Assembly: GCA_001970955.1 (NCBI GenBank)
Contig: MPUH01000520.1
Location: forward strand, 1 to 48,429
Direction: 5' to 3'
Length of the DNA: 48,429 nucleotides
DNA from: Stentor coeruleus
Lineage: Eukaryota > Ciliophora > Heterotrichea > Heterotrichida > Stentoridae
The notes below the pieces were generated by a model. The model was given only the letters and a program-made list of their open reading frames with translations. It was not told the origin of the DNA and searched no databases. Shown piece by piece: positions 18,704 to 28,613 of the stretch. Both the position numbers and the translations under genes were made by a program. The first letter of the stretch is position 1. Each line of letters begins with the position of its first letter.

Positions 18704-21583
18704 ATGGCTGATAGACCAGATAGTCTAAATATTCATTCAAGTGATGAAGAAACCAGAAACGAAAAAGACACTGAGTATATCCCAGAGCTAAAAATGCAAC
18801 TTAAGTCCATAGAACCATCAATAGATTCTCAGACTAAACTCAAATACCTAATGGACAAAATAGATTCTCTGACACATACTCTGAATAACTTCTCAAAACC
18901 CACTGCCATAGATAATGATAAGCATAAACGTCACAATCAAGCCGAAAACGAAGATGAGAAAACACTAGTCTGCACTGACTTGAGCATTTACACTATGAAA
19001 CTCTTAAAACAACCATCGACAATCATCAGTGGGAGCATGCGAGAGTATCAAATCGAAGGTCTGAACTGGTTACTTAAAATGCACTATTGCAACATAAATG
19101 GTATCCTCGCTGATGAGATGGGACTAGGCAAGACCCTTCAGACAATATCAATGATCGCCCAGCTGATTCTAGAAAAAGAAACAGCGCCAAATATCGTCAT
19201 CGTGCCAAAAAGCACACTTTCAAATTGGGTCAAAGAGTTCAAAAAATGGTCACCAACAATTGAAGTCTTTGAGTTCTATGCAGCACATGCTGAAAGAGAA
19301 CTTCTTCGTCCAAGAATCCCTAGAACCAATAGTTATAATGTATTATTGACTACATATGAAACTGTGATGGCTGAAAAAAACTTACTTAAAGGAGTTAAAT
19401 GGAATTATCTTATTATAGATGAAGCCCATAGGATAAAAAATGAAAAGTCAGTACTCAGCCAAGTTGTCAGATTATTCGACACAAAACACAGACTTCTTAT
19501 AACTGGGACCCCATTACAAAACAATTTACAAGAATTGTGGGCTTTGCTTAATTTTCTTATGCCCAATTTATTTATATCGTCTCAAGATTTCAATCAATGG
19601 TTCGACTTGTCTAATATAACTTTAAATGACCAGAATTTTATGATTATACAATTACATAAAATCCTTAGGCCATTCATGCTTAGAAGGCTTAAAAGGGAAG
19701 TTGAGACAAAACTTCCCCCAAAAAAGGAACTTTATGTGTTTTTAAGTATGACTGAAATTCAAAGAGAACTTTATAAGAAAATACTTACAAGGAATATTGA
19801 TGTGCTTAATGGATTCGGGGAAAAGTCTCAGTTGATGAATACAATAATGCAATTGAGGAAGACTTGCAACCACCCGTATTTATTTGAAAATGTTGAGCCA
19901 GGACCTCCGTTTATTGATGGAGAGCATATAATTGATGCTTCGATGAAATTCAAATTCTTGGATAGGCTTATTCCGAAAATCATAGCAAAAGGGTCGAAAA
20001 TATTGATTTTTACCCAGATGACTAGGCTTTTAGATATTTTAGATGACTTTTTGAATTTCAGAGGGTATAAGTTCTGTAGAATTGATGGAAGCACACATTA
20101 TTTTAATAGAGAAAGTCAGATTGAAAATTTCCAAACTGAAGGCTCGGATGTGCATATTTTTATATTGTCGACTAGGGCTGGTGGGCTTGGTATTAACCTC
20201 CATGCGGCGAATACTGTGATAATTTATGATTCAGATTGGAATCCACAAGTCGATATCCAAGCACAAGATCGGGCGCATAGAATAGGTCAAACTAAAGTGG
20301 TTACCGTATATAGATTTATAACTGAAGGTACTGTAGAAGAAAAAATCTGCGAGCGGGCAGCGAAGAAGCTTAAAATGGACCATCTGGTTATCCAAAGAGG
20401 TGCACTAACTCATTCCCATAAATCTCCAAGTCTTCAAGAAATGAACAACATCCTCCAATACGGAGCACAAAATGTTCTTAAATCTACAAACCAAAATATC
20501 CCTGAAGAAGACATCGACAAAATTTTACAATATGCTGAATCAAAAACCAAAGAAATAAACGACGAATTGAGTAAACTTGAAGAAGCTTTCAACTTAAACA
20601 ATTTCGCATTTGATGGCAAGTCCTTCTATGATTTTGAAGGAAGCAACTATAAAACTCATAAAAAAGAGCATATTTCACTAGGTGCACGAAATAGGAAACC
20701 AGCAAATCCTCATGAACTCAATAAACTGAATAATAATCAGAAAAAACAAAAGAAAAAAGGATGGAGAAATCTTGTCAATGGAGGTCATCCTTTTCAATTC
20801 TTCCCTGTAAAAGACTTAGATGCTTTAGATTTGAAGGAAGATAAATGGATTGAGTATATTAATGATAAATCCAAAAAACGAACAAGGTCAGATAATGGGA
20901 AAAAACCTGAGAAATTCACTGATGATGATGCAGAAAAGAGACTTGAGCTTATAAGTGAAGGGTTTGGGGAATGGAACAAAAGAGAATTTAACAGTTTTAT
21001 TAAGGGATGCGAAAATTATGGGAGGAATAACTATGAAAAAATCGCTGAGGAAATTGAAACTAAAGATGTTGAGGAAGTTAAAGAATACGCTAAAGCATTT
21101 TGGGAAAATGTAGAAATTTTGCCAAATAGTCGTGAACTGATTGAAAAAATTGAACAGGGTGAAAAAGATATAAAAAGACTTGAGCAAATAAACTCAGTAC
21201 TCAACTCAGCGAAAAAACGTATAAGTGAAGGGGAAGAGCTTTATTTTACCCCAAAAATCACTGGAACCCCTCAGTTCAGCCTTGAAGACGACTTGTACTT
21301 AGCAAATTACCTTTTAGAAAAAGGATATGGGGACTGGGAGAGGGTCCGATTCTTAATAAAAACCTTGCCACAGTTCAAATTCAACTTTTGGATGCAAACT
21401 AGGACTATTGATGATATTGAAGAACATTGCGATTATCTTATAGACCAAATGGAAAAGCAAGACAATGAAGAAGGTAAACCAAGAAAACAAAGAAAATTAT
21501 GCGAGGCGAATGAACAAACAACTGTTGAAATCATGCAGAATTTCGACTGGGTCATCACTTTTCCTAAATACTCATCAGGTTAA
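18704..21583 (+). CDS. ISWI: ISWI-family chromatin remodelling ATPase
   Basis: 959 residues with the full ISWI layout. The N-terminal 90 residues are acidic. The SNF2 ATPase core has LADEMGLGKT (Walker A, 135-144), IIDEAHR (motif II, 237-243), ITGTPLQNN (266-274), STRAGGLGINL (489-499) and DRAHRIGQ (522-529). The C-terminal module follows: a HAND-like segment (about 660-720), SANT (about 752-803, FGEWNKREFNSFIKGCENYG) and SLIDE (about 855-915, FSLEDDLYLANYLLEKGYGDW). ISWI enzymes slide and space nucleosomes in the nucleus. No bromodomain (SWI2/SNF2) or chromodomains (CHD) are present, and HAND-SANT-SLIDE confirms the subfamily. It is a single uninterrupted exon. Its stop is 33 bp from the stop of the convergent Ran gene. 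Confidence 0.95.
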   Translation: MADRPDSLNIHSSDEETRNEKDTEYIPELKMQLKSIEPSIDSQTKLKYLMDKIDSLTHTLNNFSKPTAIDNDKHKRHNQAENEDEKTLVCTDLSIYTMKLLKQPSTIISGSMREYQIEGLNWLLKMHYCNINGILADEMGLGKTLQTISMIAQLILEKETAPNIVIVPKSTLSNWVKEFKKWSPTIEVFEFYAAHAERELLRPRIPRTNSYNVLLTTYETVMAEKNLLKGVKWNYLIIDEAHRIKNEKSVLSQVVRLFDTKHRLLITGTPLQNNLQELWALLNFLMPNLFISSQDFNQWFDLSNITLNDQNFMIIQLHKILRPFMLRRLKREVETKLPPKKELYVFLSMTEIQRELYKKILTRNIDVLNGFGEKSQLMNTIMQLRKTCNHPYLFENVEPGPPFIDGEHIIDASMKFKFLDRLIPKIIAKGSKILIFTQMTRLLDILDDFLNFRGYKFCRIDGSTHYFNRESQIENFQTEGSDVHIFILSTRAGGLGINLHAANTVIIYDSDWNPQVDIQAQDRAHRIGQTKVVTVYRFITEGTVEEKICERAAKKLKMDHLVIQRGALTHSHKSPSLQEMNNILQYGAQNVLKSTNQNIPEEDIDKILQYAESKTKEINDELSKLEEAFNLNNFAFDGKSFYDFEGSNYKTHKKEHISLGARNRKPANPHELNKLNNNQKKQKKKGWRNLVNGGHPFQFFPVKDLDALDLKEDKWIEYINDKSKKRTRSDNGKKPEKFTDDDAEKRLELISEGFGEWNKREFNSFIKGCENYGRNNYEKIAEEIETKDVEEVKEYAKAFWENVEILPNSRELIEKIEQGEKDIKRLEQINSVLNSAKKRISEGEELYFTPKITGTPQFSLEDDLYLANYLLEKGYGDWERVRFLIKTLPQFKFNFWMQTRTIDDIEEHCDYLIDQMEKQDNEEGKPRKQRKLCEANEQTTVEIMQNFDWVITFPKYSSG

Positions 21584-21616
21584 TCACCATATATAATTAT
21601 AGCTATTTTTGAGAAA

Positions 21617-22331
21617 TTACATATTTTCCTTAGACTCTTCTTTTATATTTTCTAAGTCTTTTTCTATTTTTTGAGACTTTTTGAACTTTTGCAGCTTTGC
21701 TAGCATATCTGGAGTTAAAGCTACTTCAGGTGGCAACAAAGCTGGGGGTTCAACAAATTTTAAATCAGTTTTTCCAGTCATTCTTCGAGCTAAATATACA
21801 AAAGGTTTTTCTAGTTGATAGGCTAATTTTGATGAAATATCATAATATTGAAGATTGTGACGCATATGGTACAAGTTTTGTTGGGATTTTATTTTACGAT
21901 TGCTAATGTCAACTTTGTTACCGACAAGAACTAATGGGAGGTTATCACAGAGATTTATAATTTTTTTATGCCATTTGGGGACTGATTTGTATGTGGTNGT
22001 TATCACAGAGATTTATAATTTTTTTATGCCATTTGGGGACTGATTTGTATGTGGTTTTTGAAGTTGCATCAAACATGATGATTCCGCAGTGACTTGCTAT
22101 ATAATATCCGTCACCTAAAAAATTGTGATTTTCTTGTCCGGCTGTGTCCCATAAATTGAACCTTAGAGGGCCATAATTAGTGAAAAATAATATAGGATGT
22201 ACTTCAACACCGATTGTTGATATGTATTTTCCCTCAAAATATCCAGTCAAGTGCCGTTTGATAAAAGTTGTTTTACCTACTCCACCATCACCTACTATAA
22301 TAAGCTTGTAGTCTAGCTTCTGTAGTTCCAT
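21617..22331 (-). CDS. RAN: Ran GTPase, interrupted by an assembly duplication
   Basis: The gene reads as Ran from the start at 22331: GDGGVGKTT (P-loop), [10 protein letters not shown] (switch I), NLWDTAGQE (switch II), then GNKVD (G4) and the Ran hallmarks [19 protein letters not shown] and PPALLPPEV. The frame breaks at an N (21998) flanked by two identical 57-bp copies. Dropping one copy and the N (58 bases) leaves 657 nt, a clean frame of 218 residues. The true gene is therefore almost certainly intact. Ran drives nucleocytoplasmic transport and spindle assembly. The usual acidic D-E-D-D-D-L end is replaced by a Lys/Glu-rich tail ending KEESKENM. Confidence 0.92.
21941..22055. repeat. 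57-bp duplication around an N (assembly junction)
   Basis: 21941-21997 and 21999-22055 are identical and separated by a single N at 21998. The pattern fits two contig ends that overlap but were joined by a placeholder gap instead of being merged. Confidence 0.92.
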
Positions 22332-23005
22332 ATATTATAATAATTATGTCTATATGTTTTTAACTTAAATTAAAATGATCGAATACTTGAAGTTAACAAA
22401 AAATATGGATTGCTATTATTATTAATAGTAGTTGTACTAATGCGGTCAGTTAACCCCTAAATTGAGGCTATCTAATCGAATTCAGTGGATTGTTCCCAAT
22501 CAGGAATATGCATTGATGAAAGCTTGAATACTTATTGATTAATATTGGAAATTTGTTGAAAGTGCCCGATAAGCNAATTATGTCTATATGTTTTTAACTT
22601 AAATTAAAATGATCGAATACTTGAAGTTAACAAAAAATACAATTATTATTGCTATTATTATTAATAGTAGTTGTACTAATGCGGTCAGTTAACCCCTAAA
22701 TTGAGGCTATCTAATCGAATTCAGTGGATTGTTCCCAATCAGGAATATGCATTGATGAAAGCTTGAATACTTATTGATTAATATTGGAAATTTGTTGAAA
22801 GTGCCCGATAAGCTGATGGATGAAAACAAGGTGATTAAAATGAATTTTAATAAGATAAATGTTGTAATAAGAAAATCTGCTTGTCTTAGCAAGTCTAAAT
22901 AAATTTAATACTTTAAGTATTTTTAATAAGGAGTACTTTAATGTTTCTAATTACTTCAACCTAATCGTTCTAATTTCAGAAGTTTGCCGAAAATAATAAA
23001 TAAAA
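22332..23005. other. Divergent intergenic region, inflated by an assembly duplication
   Basis: The region lies between the starts of Ran and the long coiled-coil gene. 22342-22574 and 22576-22813 are near-identical copies on either side of an N at 22575, so the real spacer is probably about 440 bp. The copies differ by a small block near 22405 (AATATGGATTG against AATACAATTATTATTG), which suggests two alleles. The shared part from about 22440 to 22570 is less AT-rich than usual spacer. Confidence 0.8.
22342..22813. repeat. 233/238-bp duplication around an N (assembly junction)
   Basis: The two copies flank N at 22575 and differ mainly by a 5-bp length difference in an ATT-rich tract. This is consistent with overlapping contigs from two variant molecules placed end to end. 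Confidence 0.9.
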
Positions 23006-26000
23006 ATGTCTAGTCGACAAAATCTATTACAAGAAATTTCTTCCTTACACCAAGTCCTCGTTAAAGAATGGCTAAAACAGGCTTACTTCCGCAAAGAAAA
23101 AAATATCGAATACACCATAATAAACGATGAACTTCATGATTTAGAAAAGACATTCAAAGCACAAATATCGATGCAAGAAGAATTTCTCAGTAAAAAATTC
23201 CCAGATTTAGAAGACTTAGAAGAATATACCCCTCGGTTTTTTACAACACAACATACAGGGCTAACTGATTACTCTTCTCCATTTGCCTCAGTTCTGAAAA
23301 TTTTGGCGGCTTTCAAGCAACTACAACAACAATCATTTGAAAACGAGCGGGCCATAATATCGAGATGCCAAAACTTACAAGTTCAAGAAGTACAAGGCTC
23401 ATTGATGCAAAAATATGAAAAAGAGAAGGAAAAAGTTAACAGATTAACACAAAAATACAATGATTTGAACTTAGAATTTTTAAACGTCCAGGAGATGATG
23501 GAAGATTTAAGTTATCAGAGGGAACATTCGAAGCCTTGTGAAAATTGTATGAGATTAAAAGAGAAGGTTAGAGATTTAGAAGAACAGTTAAGGGTAAGTC
23601 CTAACTCTGAATTGCAAAGATTTAAAGAAATGTATGAAGAATTAAAAGCGGCTCATGAAGAAATAGCAGAAGAATTAAATGCACAACCTAGGGAGCATTC
23701 AGAAGAATTTGATCATGAAAGAGACAATTTATTAAAGCAAATGGGTTATTTACAGGAAAGTCAGAAGAAGTTAGAAGGAATGAATGCTGATCTGATAAAA
23801 AAACTTGAAAGCGAGTCTTCACAGGTGATAAAACTAAGTGGGTTTATCGACGAATATGAAGAAGAGATAAGAAAAAAGAACTCAGCTTTGGACAGAGCAC
23901 AAAACATAATTAAAAAACTCAATGCTGAGTGTGAGAAACTCGCTAAGGACCTGGAAAGGGTAACAAATGAGAACGATGGTTTGAAAAAAGAAAATAGAAA
24001 TCTTGTCAAAACAAAAACTGGAGTTGAAAAGAAAAGGTCTGATATTGAGATTATGAAAAAAACTGAAGAAAGACTTAGAGATGAGTTATTAGCACTTAAA
24101 AACAAGTATTCTCAAGCTATGGAACAATATGAGAATCAAGTTAACCAACTTAATATAGTTCTCCTTCAGCAATCTCAAGAAAAAAACAACTTAGAACTCA
24201 CATTAGAAGAACTGGAACAAAAACTTAGTGAAATTGATGCTATAAATAAAAAACGTGTTGAAGAATTCACCCAGGCTTGTATTCGTATACAAGAACTTGA
24301 AGACCAATGCAAGAAAAAAGATGAGATTCTACAGAAATTAACTGAAGACCTTGAAAGAATTGCATCCAACAAAGATCAGGAATATCAGCATTTAAAAAAA
24401 CAAGCCGAAAACATGATAAGGCATTTGACTAGCCTAACAAACGCATCTAAACCAAACAAACCAGATAAACCAGAACTGAAAAACACTGAAATCGCTAAAG
24501 AGAGTTTAAATGAGCAGCTCCAAGAATCTCTAAACCGAGAAAATAAACTCAAATCTTTAGTAAACAATATCATAAACACTGAAGGTCAAAACCTAAAAAA
24601 TCTTCTAAACAACATAAACAAAATAACAACTTTATCTAGAGCAGAAACCGAAAGGTGGATTATGAGAAATGAAGAACTTGAACAAAGAATTCTTGAACTT
24701 TCTGATAAAAACATAAGACTTAACACTTGCATAAAAGATTTGCAAAAAATGCTCCACTTTAAAAACATTCAATTTGATGAGTATTCGAAAAATGCAGACA
24801 ATTGCATGAGGGAACTTCAATCAAAAATTGATTTTTTAACCCAAGAACTAAGCAATACTTATAATCTTATAAGTCAAGATATATTACCAAATAGTCAAAA
24901 AACCATGTATTCGACCTTGGGAATGACTCATGAAAAAATTCATGGGTTAAGACAAGAAAATGATCAATTAAAAGAGCATATTATATCAAGTGAAGAAGCT
25001 TTAGATAAAATGCAAATGATAATAAAGTCTTTAGAAGATGAAAAAGATAGTATTTCTAAACTTTTGTATAGATCAAACGCAACTATTGTATGTGTTGATA
25101 AACATTTGGGAGAAGTCCACCCTTGTCAGATCCCAAGTGAAAAAGGTGATAGATTGAGTATTATACCAGAAAGCGAGAATATTGCTAATGAAATAAGCGA
25201 GCAAGGGAAAATTATTGTTCAGAAAATACTCATATTAAAAGATAATGAAAAAAGGTATGTTGACAGGATAAACCAAAACAATTATGAATTGCTTCAGTAT
25301 CAAAAGTCTTTAGAAGACAAAATGGAAAAAAATAAACTTTTTGAATCTGACCTTGAAAAAATCCATGATGAAAACAGGTATCTTACAGAAATTGCTTATA
25401 AAGAAAAAGAAGAAAAAATAAAACTTAGGACTGTGCTTAATGAGAGCACGGCAAATGAGGAAAAAATCACAGCTTTGACGGATTATGTTAACAAATTAAA
25501 TGATGAAAAGGCTAAATTAGGTGAAAACTGCAATATATTAAGAAATGAACTGGATAAAACTCAAGGGATACTATTAATGAAAACCCAACAGCTTGAAGAT
25601 ATTAAAGAATGCAATCTTAGAGAAATTTCTAATCTGAAACTAGAACTTGAAGCTGTAGTTAAAGAGTCAAAATTTCTTGACCCAAGCTCCAAAATCTTAG
25701 AAATGCAAGAAATCATCAATGAGCAATACCATTCAATTCAGATACTACAAGAAAAACTTACTAAATCTGAAACAAAACTTATTGACGCATTAGGACAAAC
25801 TACACCAGAAAGAGATCAAACATTAAGGGCAAGTTCAAGAATAAAAGATCTTGAAGAAAGGCTCAAAGTATGTTTGTCAGAAAATTATGATATGAAAAAT
25901 GAGCTGCAAAGAAGAGAGACTAATAAATCACCAGGGAACTATGCAAATCATTTAGAAAGGTTGATAAGTCAAAAAAATGAAATGATTGCAAGCCTTGAAA

Positions 26001-26311
26001 AAGAAATTGGCTCAGTTAAAGATAGCAATTTCGAAACTGTTCATGTGAAAAATCTGGCTGAAGAACTGGAAAAAATGACTAAGAAAAAGGAAAGTGATAG
26101 AAAAAACTTCCAAAAAAGAGTCAAAGAGTTTGAGTTGGTTTTAAGATATATTGAAGATAAAATAAACTCTTTTATGACTAGGAACTTCGACCCTAAAAGC
26201 GAAAAAATGCAAGGGTTTATTGAGGATTTGTCGAGAAAGAACCCGAATTTGACTTCTTGGCTGAAAACTTTGGTGAGCAATTTAGAGAGGTTGAGTTTGC
26301 GGAATAACTGA
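23006..26311 (+). CDS. Large coiled-coil protein (1101 residues)
   Basis: After a non-coil N-terminal region of about 120 residues, nearly the whole chain (about 130-1050) is heptad-type coiled coil rich in Glu, Lys, Leu and Asn. Short breaks occur near 185 (CENCMRLK, a C-x2-C pair), 480-500 (Pro/Lys, NKPDKPELK) and about 700 (CVDKHLGEVHPCQ). There are no motor, membrane or catalytic motifs. Such proteins are typically basal-body, centrosomal, rootlet, cortical or Golgi-tether components, and the sequence alone cannot say which. The end AACTGA makes this one of only three intact genes here stopping in TGA. If TGA were read through, the frame would end at TAA a few codons later. Confidence 0.8.
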   Translation: MSSRQNLLQEISSLHQVLVKEWLKQAYFRKEKNIEYTIINDELHDLEKTFKAQISMQEEFLSKKFPDLEDLEEYTPRFFTTQHTGLTDYSSPFASVLKILAAFKQLQQQSFENERAIISRCQNLQVQEVQGSLMQKYEKEKEKVNRLTQKYNDLNLEFLNVQEMMEDLSYQREHSKPCENCMRLKEKVRDLEEQLRVSPNSELQRFKEMYEELKAAHEEIAEELNAQPREHSEEFDHERDNLLKQMGYLQESQKKLEGMNADLIKKLESESSQVIKLSGFIDEYEEEIRKKNSALDRAQNIIKKLNAECEKLAKDLERVTNENDGLKKENRNLVKTKTGVEKKRSDIEIMKKTEERLRDELLALKNKYSQAMEQYENQVNQLNIVLLQQSQEKNNLELTLEELEQKLSEIDAINKKRVEEFTQACIRIQELEDQCKKKDEILQKLTEDLERIASNKDQEYQHLKKQAENMIRHLTSLTNASKPNKPDKPELKNTEIAKESLNEQLQESLNRENKLKSLVNNIINTEGQNLKNLLNNINKITTLSRAETERWIMRNEELEQRILELSDKNIRLNTCIKDLQKMLHFKNIQFDEYSKNADNCMRELQSKIDFLTQELSNTYNLISQDILPNSQKTMYSTLGMTHEKIHGLRQENDQLKEHIISSEEALDKMQMIIKSLEDEKDSISKLLYRSNATIVCVDKHLGEVHPCQIPSEKGDRLSIIPESENIANEISEQGKIIVQKILILKDNEKRYVDRINQNNYELLQYQKSLEDKMEKNKLFESDLEKIHDENRYLTEIAYKEKEEKIKLRTVLNESTANEEKITALTDYVNKLNDEKAKLGENCNILRNELDKTQGILLMKTQQLEDIKECNLREISNLKLELEAVVKESKFLDPSSKILEMQEIINEQYHSIQILQEKLTKSETKLIDALGQTTPERDQTLRASSRIKDLEERLKVCLSENYDMKNELQRRETNKSPGNYANHLERLISQKNEMIASLEKEIGSVKDSNFETVHVKNLAEELEKMTKKKESDRKNFQKRVKEFELVLRYIEDKINSFMTRNFDPKSEKMQGFIEDLSRKNPNLTSWLKTLVSNLERLSLRNN

Positions 26312-27011
26312 AATTGTTTTACGTATTAAATTAACAGAATTATATATATGATTAAGGAGATTTATTGATGATGGGATAATTGAGAGATTAGATGAAGAAA
26401 TGGATTTGGTGCATATTTTATGAGATTATCAAGAGAATTAAGAATTATTGATGGGAATCATGAGTTTTATTTTATTTTGTTTGGGGTAAGATTATTTGTA
26501 AAGTAATTATTTTAAAGTTATCAAATCAAGACAACTTATTAAAAATCCTATATAGTTATGTTATAAAAATGATAAAATCCAAAATTAAATGTAAAGTTAG
26601 TATTAGAATGATATGGATTAAACTGTGTCCAATCGAGGTTTGTTGGTCATAAAATCTCTTTCTTTAGGTAGATTCAGTATATTAAACCACTTGCTATCGC
26701 TGGTTATGTGACTCTATACTTGACTCAGGAGGTCTTTGCTTTTTTTTTTTTCATTAATGTCAAGATGATGAAGGTAAGTCTTATGTTCACCTTATTTTTC
26801 TAAAATCCAAAATGCATAAGAGGAAATTATTATAAATTATATCCTCTATAAAACTCACCCCAGCACACATCCTATAAAGCCTATTAAAATAATTCTTAAA
26901 AATTTGTTATATACTTATCCCATCTCATCTACCAATTTTTTTTCTCAAAGATAAGTACATTGTATTTATAATAGCTACAAACAACTTAAAGGTTATAAGT
27001 TCTATGTTTAC
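26312..27011. other. Intergenic region containing a candidate RNA gene
   Basis: About 700 bases between the convergent coiled-coil and uS14 genes. Its one notable element is the relatively GC-rich block at 26625-26751 ending in a long T-run. The remainder is AT-rich without open frames. Confidence 0.5.
26625..26751 (+). ncRNA. Candidate RNA polymerase III transcript (unidentified)
   Basis: A block of about 115 bases that is visibly less AT-rich than its flanks and has no open frame ends in an uninterrupted run of 12 T (26740-26751), a strong polymerase III terminator. I find no match to tRNA, U1-U6, SRP or RNase P signatures by eye. The strand is inferred only from the T-run. It may be chance. 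Confidence 0.3.
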
Positions 27012-27179
27012 TTATCTATATTTCTTAAACCCAATCTGTTCAGCTTGCTCTCTAAAACACCTTCTGCAAACCATCAAATCATACTTGCGAATAAGCCCAT
27101 TTCTTCCATTACACACCCTGCAAGATCTTGATCCTTTCGAATTGCCTTTAGGATGAGTATTCCAGAGATGGTTAGTCAT
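27012..27179 (-). CDS. RPS29: 40S ribosomal protein uS14 (RPS29)
   Basis: A 55-residue frame from ATG at 27179 to TAA at 27012. It contains [20 protein letters not shown] and then [14 protein letters not shown], the full uS14/RPS29 signature. Cys20, Cys23, Cys38 and Cys41 form the C-x2-C...C-x2-C zinc site. The length is almost the same as human RPS29 (56 residues). The protein sits in the head of the small ribosomal subunit. The gene is intronless and follows the two-exon gene at 27348-27860 on the same strand. Confidence 0.96.
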   Translation of the reverse strand: MTNHLWNTHPKGNSKGSRSCRVCNGRNGLIRKYDLMVCRRCFREQAEQIGFKKYR

Positions 27180-27347
27180 TTTTATATTCAGACCATAAAA
27201 TATGGTGTTTCCTTATATACTTCCTCCCTCTAAACATTTCTTTTTATATCATATAATTTTTAATATAAACTATAGTATTCACACTTTTATTATTCCACAT
27301 TAACAAAGTATTTCACTTAAATTACATATATTTGCATACTTAATATA

Positions 27348-27860
27348 TCAAAACATATAAGAATTGTTTCCAGATTTCGATGTATGGCTTTGAATACCTC
27401 TAGAAGGTACAGATACTCCATCACTTTCTCTGGATTTCTGTTTTGATTTCTTTGAAGATTCTATTGTAAATGATAACTGGTGCTTATCATTTATAGCAGC
27501 TTGGAGTTTTTTTTCATCTATTTAGCTTTTACTGTTTTCTATTACTTTAACTTCATTTCGAAGTTTTGCCAAAAATTTTTCCTCACGAGTTTTCGAGGTT
27601 TTACGTTTGGGTTTGGCTGATTTACGATTTTTTTGAACTTTTTTAACAAAATTCCGTTTGTACTCGCTGATTTCATCAAGAGCTAGGACGTTAACTGCGA
27701 AAGGGCTACTAGAAAATCTAATTGCTGACCTTTGTAGTATTTCAAGACGTTTTTTACGCTCTTTTTCTTTTTCTAAAGCTTTTTCTTTTAGCCAACGTTC
27801 TTTGTAGGTATCTCGGACGATCAAGTTTCTTAATTTGATATTTCCCCCATCATCGGCCAT
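27348..27860 (-). CDS. Uncharacterised basic protein, two exons with a 15-nt intron
   Basis: Exon 1 runs from 27860 to 27533 and exon 2 from 27517 to 27348. The 15-nt intron GTAAAAGCTAAATAG (27518-27532) contains an in-frame TAA that would otherwise end the protein after 112 residues. The spliced product is about 165 residues and very basic. It has a charged helix (KERWLKEKALEKEKERKKR), a Lys-rich segment (KSAKPKRKTSKTREEK) and a Ser-rich end. Nucleic-acid or microtubule binding is possible on charge alone. The stop is TGA. No family is recognised. Confidence 0.75.
27518..27532 (-). other. 15-nt intron
   Basis: On the minus strand it reads GTAAAAGCTAAATAG, with GT-AG ends, an internal in-frame stop and a length of exactly 15. 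It matches the intron at 15268-15282 in length, 5' GTAA and 3' TAG. Confidence 0.85.
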
Positions 27861-28613
27861 TTAAATATTTCATATAATAGCATTTTCAAGAATTTCAAGC
27901 CTCAGTAAATTATTTTATGCTTATAAATTTGGTGAATAAGATACTTGGTTAAGATAATTTAATGTAGAAGATTAATATGAGGAATGAAAGAATATTGTGA
28001 TTAATTATGATTTTTTGTATAGTTGTTTAATAAATTAAATGTGGATTCAAATAAATATCATTGATATAGAGAATAATTTATGCACTTTGAAGTTGTTTAA
28101 AATTTTAATTAAAAGCAGAACTTCCTTTGAATTTTGATTTTATTACAATAAGAATTTCTCATGAACCTACTAATTAATTTTTTTAAACCTAATCTAAATA
28201 TTAAAATGATTTTTTATTATTATAAGCATATTGCCAAATGCAATAACATTAAGAATAACTAAGATTATCTGCTAATTTTTTTGCAAATTCAATAATGCTT
28301 TGAAAAAAATTGTGTTTTTTAGTTTAAAAAACTCTTTTAGCTAAATGTATAAGCATAAAGTATACTTAGAGATTGAGTTTTTTAATATTAGACTTCAATC
28401 AAAAGAAAATCTGATGAAGTTAAGACTTTTACCGTAATTACTGATAATCTGATTTTTTAGCTAATTAGAAAAAGCACTAAATTATTATACAAAGAATTTA
28501 TAAGGGAATCATGATTTAAAGAGATTAAAATTAGAAATGAAGTAGAATAGAGTTCTTTAGAAAGCAATAATATAATCAAATTTAAATAACGCTAAAAAAC
28601 TCAAAATCTAAGC
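27861..28613. other. Spacer leading into the segmental duplication
   Basis: AT-rich sequence without genes. From about 28008 it is repeated almost exactly at 30889-31470, marking the left edge of duplicated unit A. The first 150 bases hold the promoter side of the two-exon gene at 27860. Confidence 0.65.

Noticed and set aside
22753-22816. Possible C/D box snoRNA (TGATGA ... CTGA)
   Set aside because: The boxes are at a plausible distance, but the C box lacks its leading purine and no terminal stem forms. The region is also disturbed by the assembly duplication.
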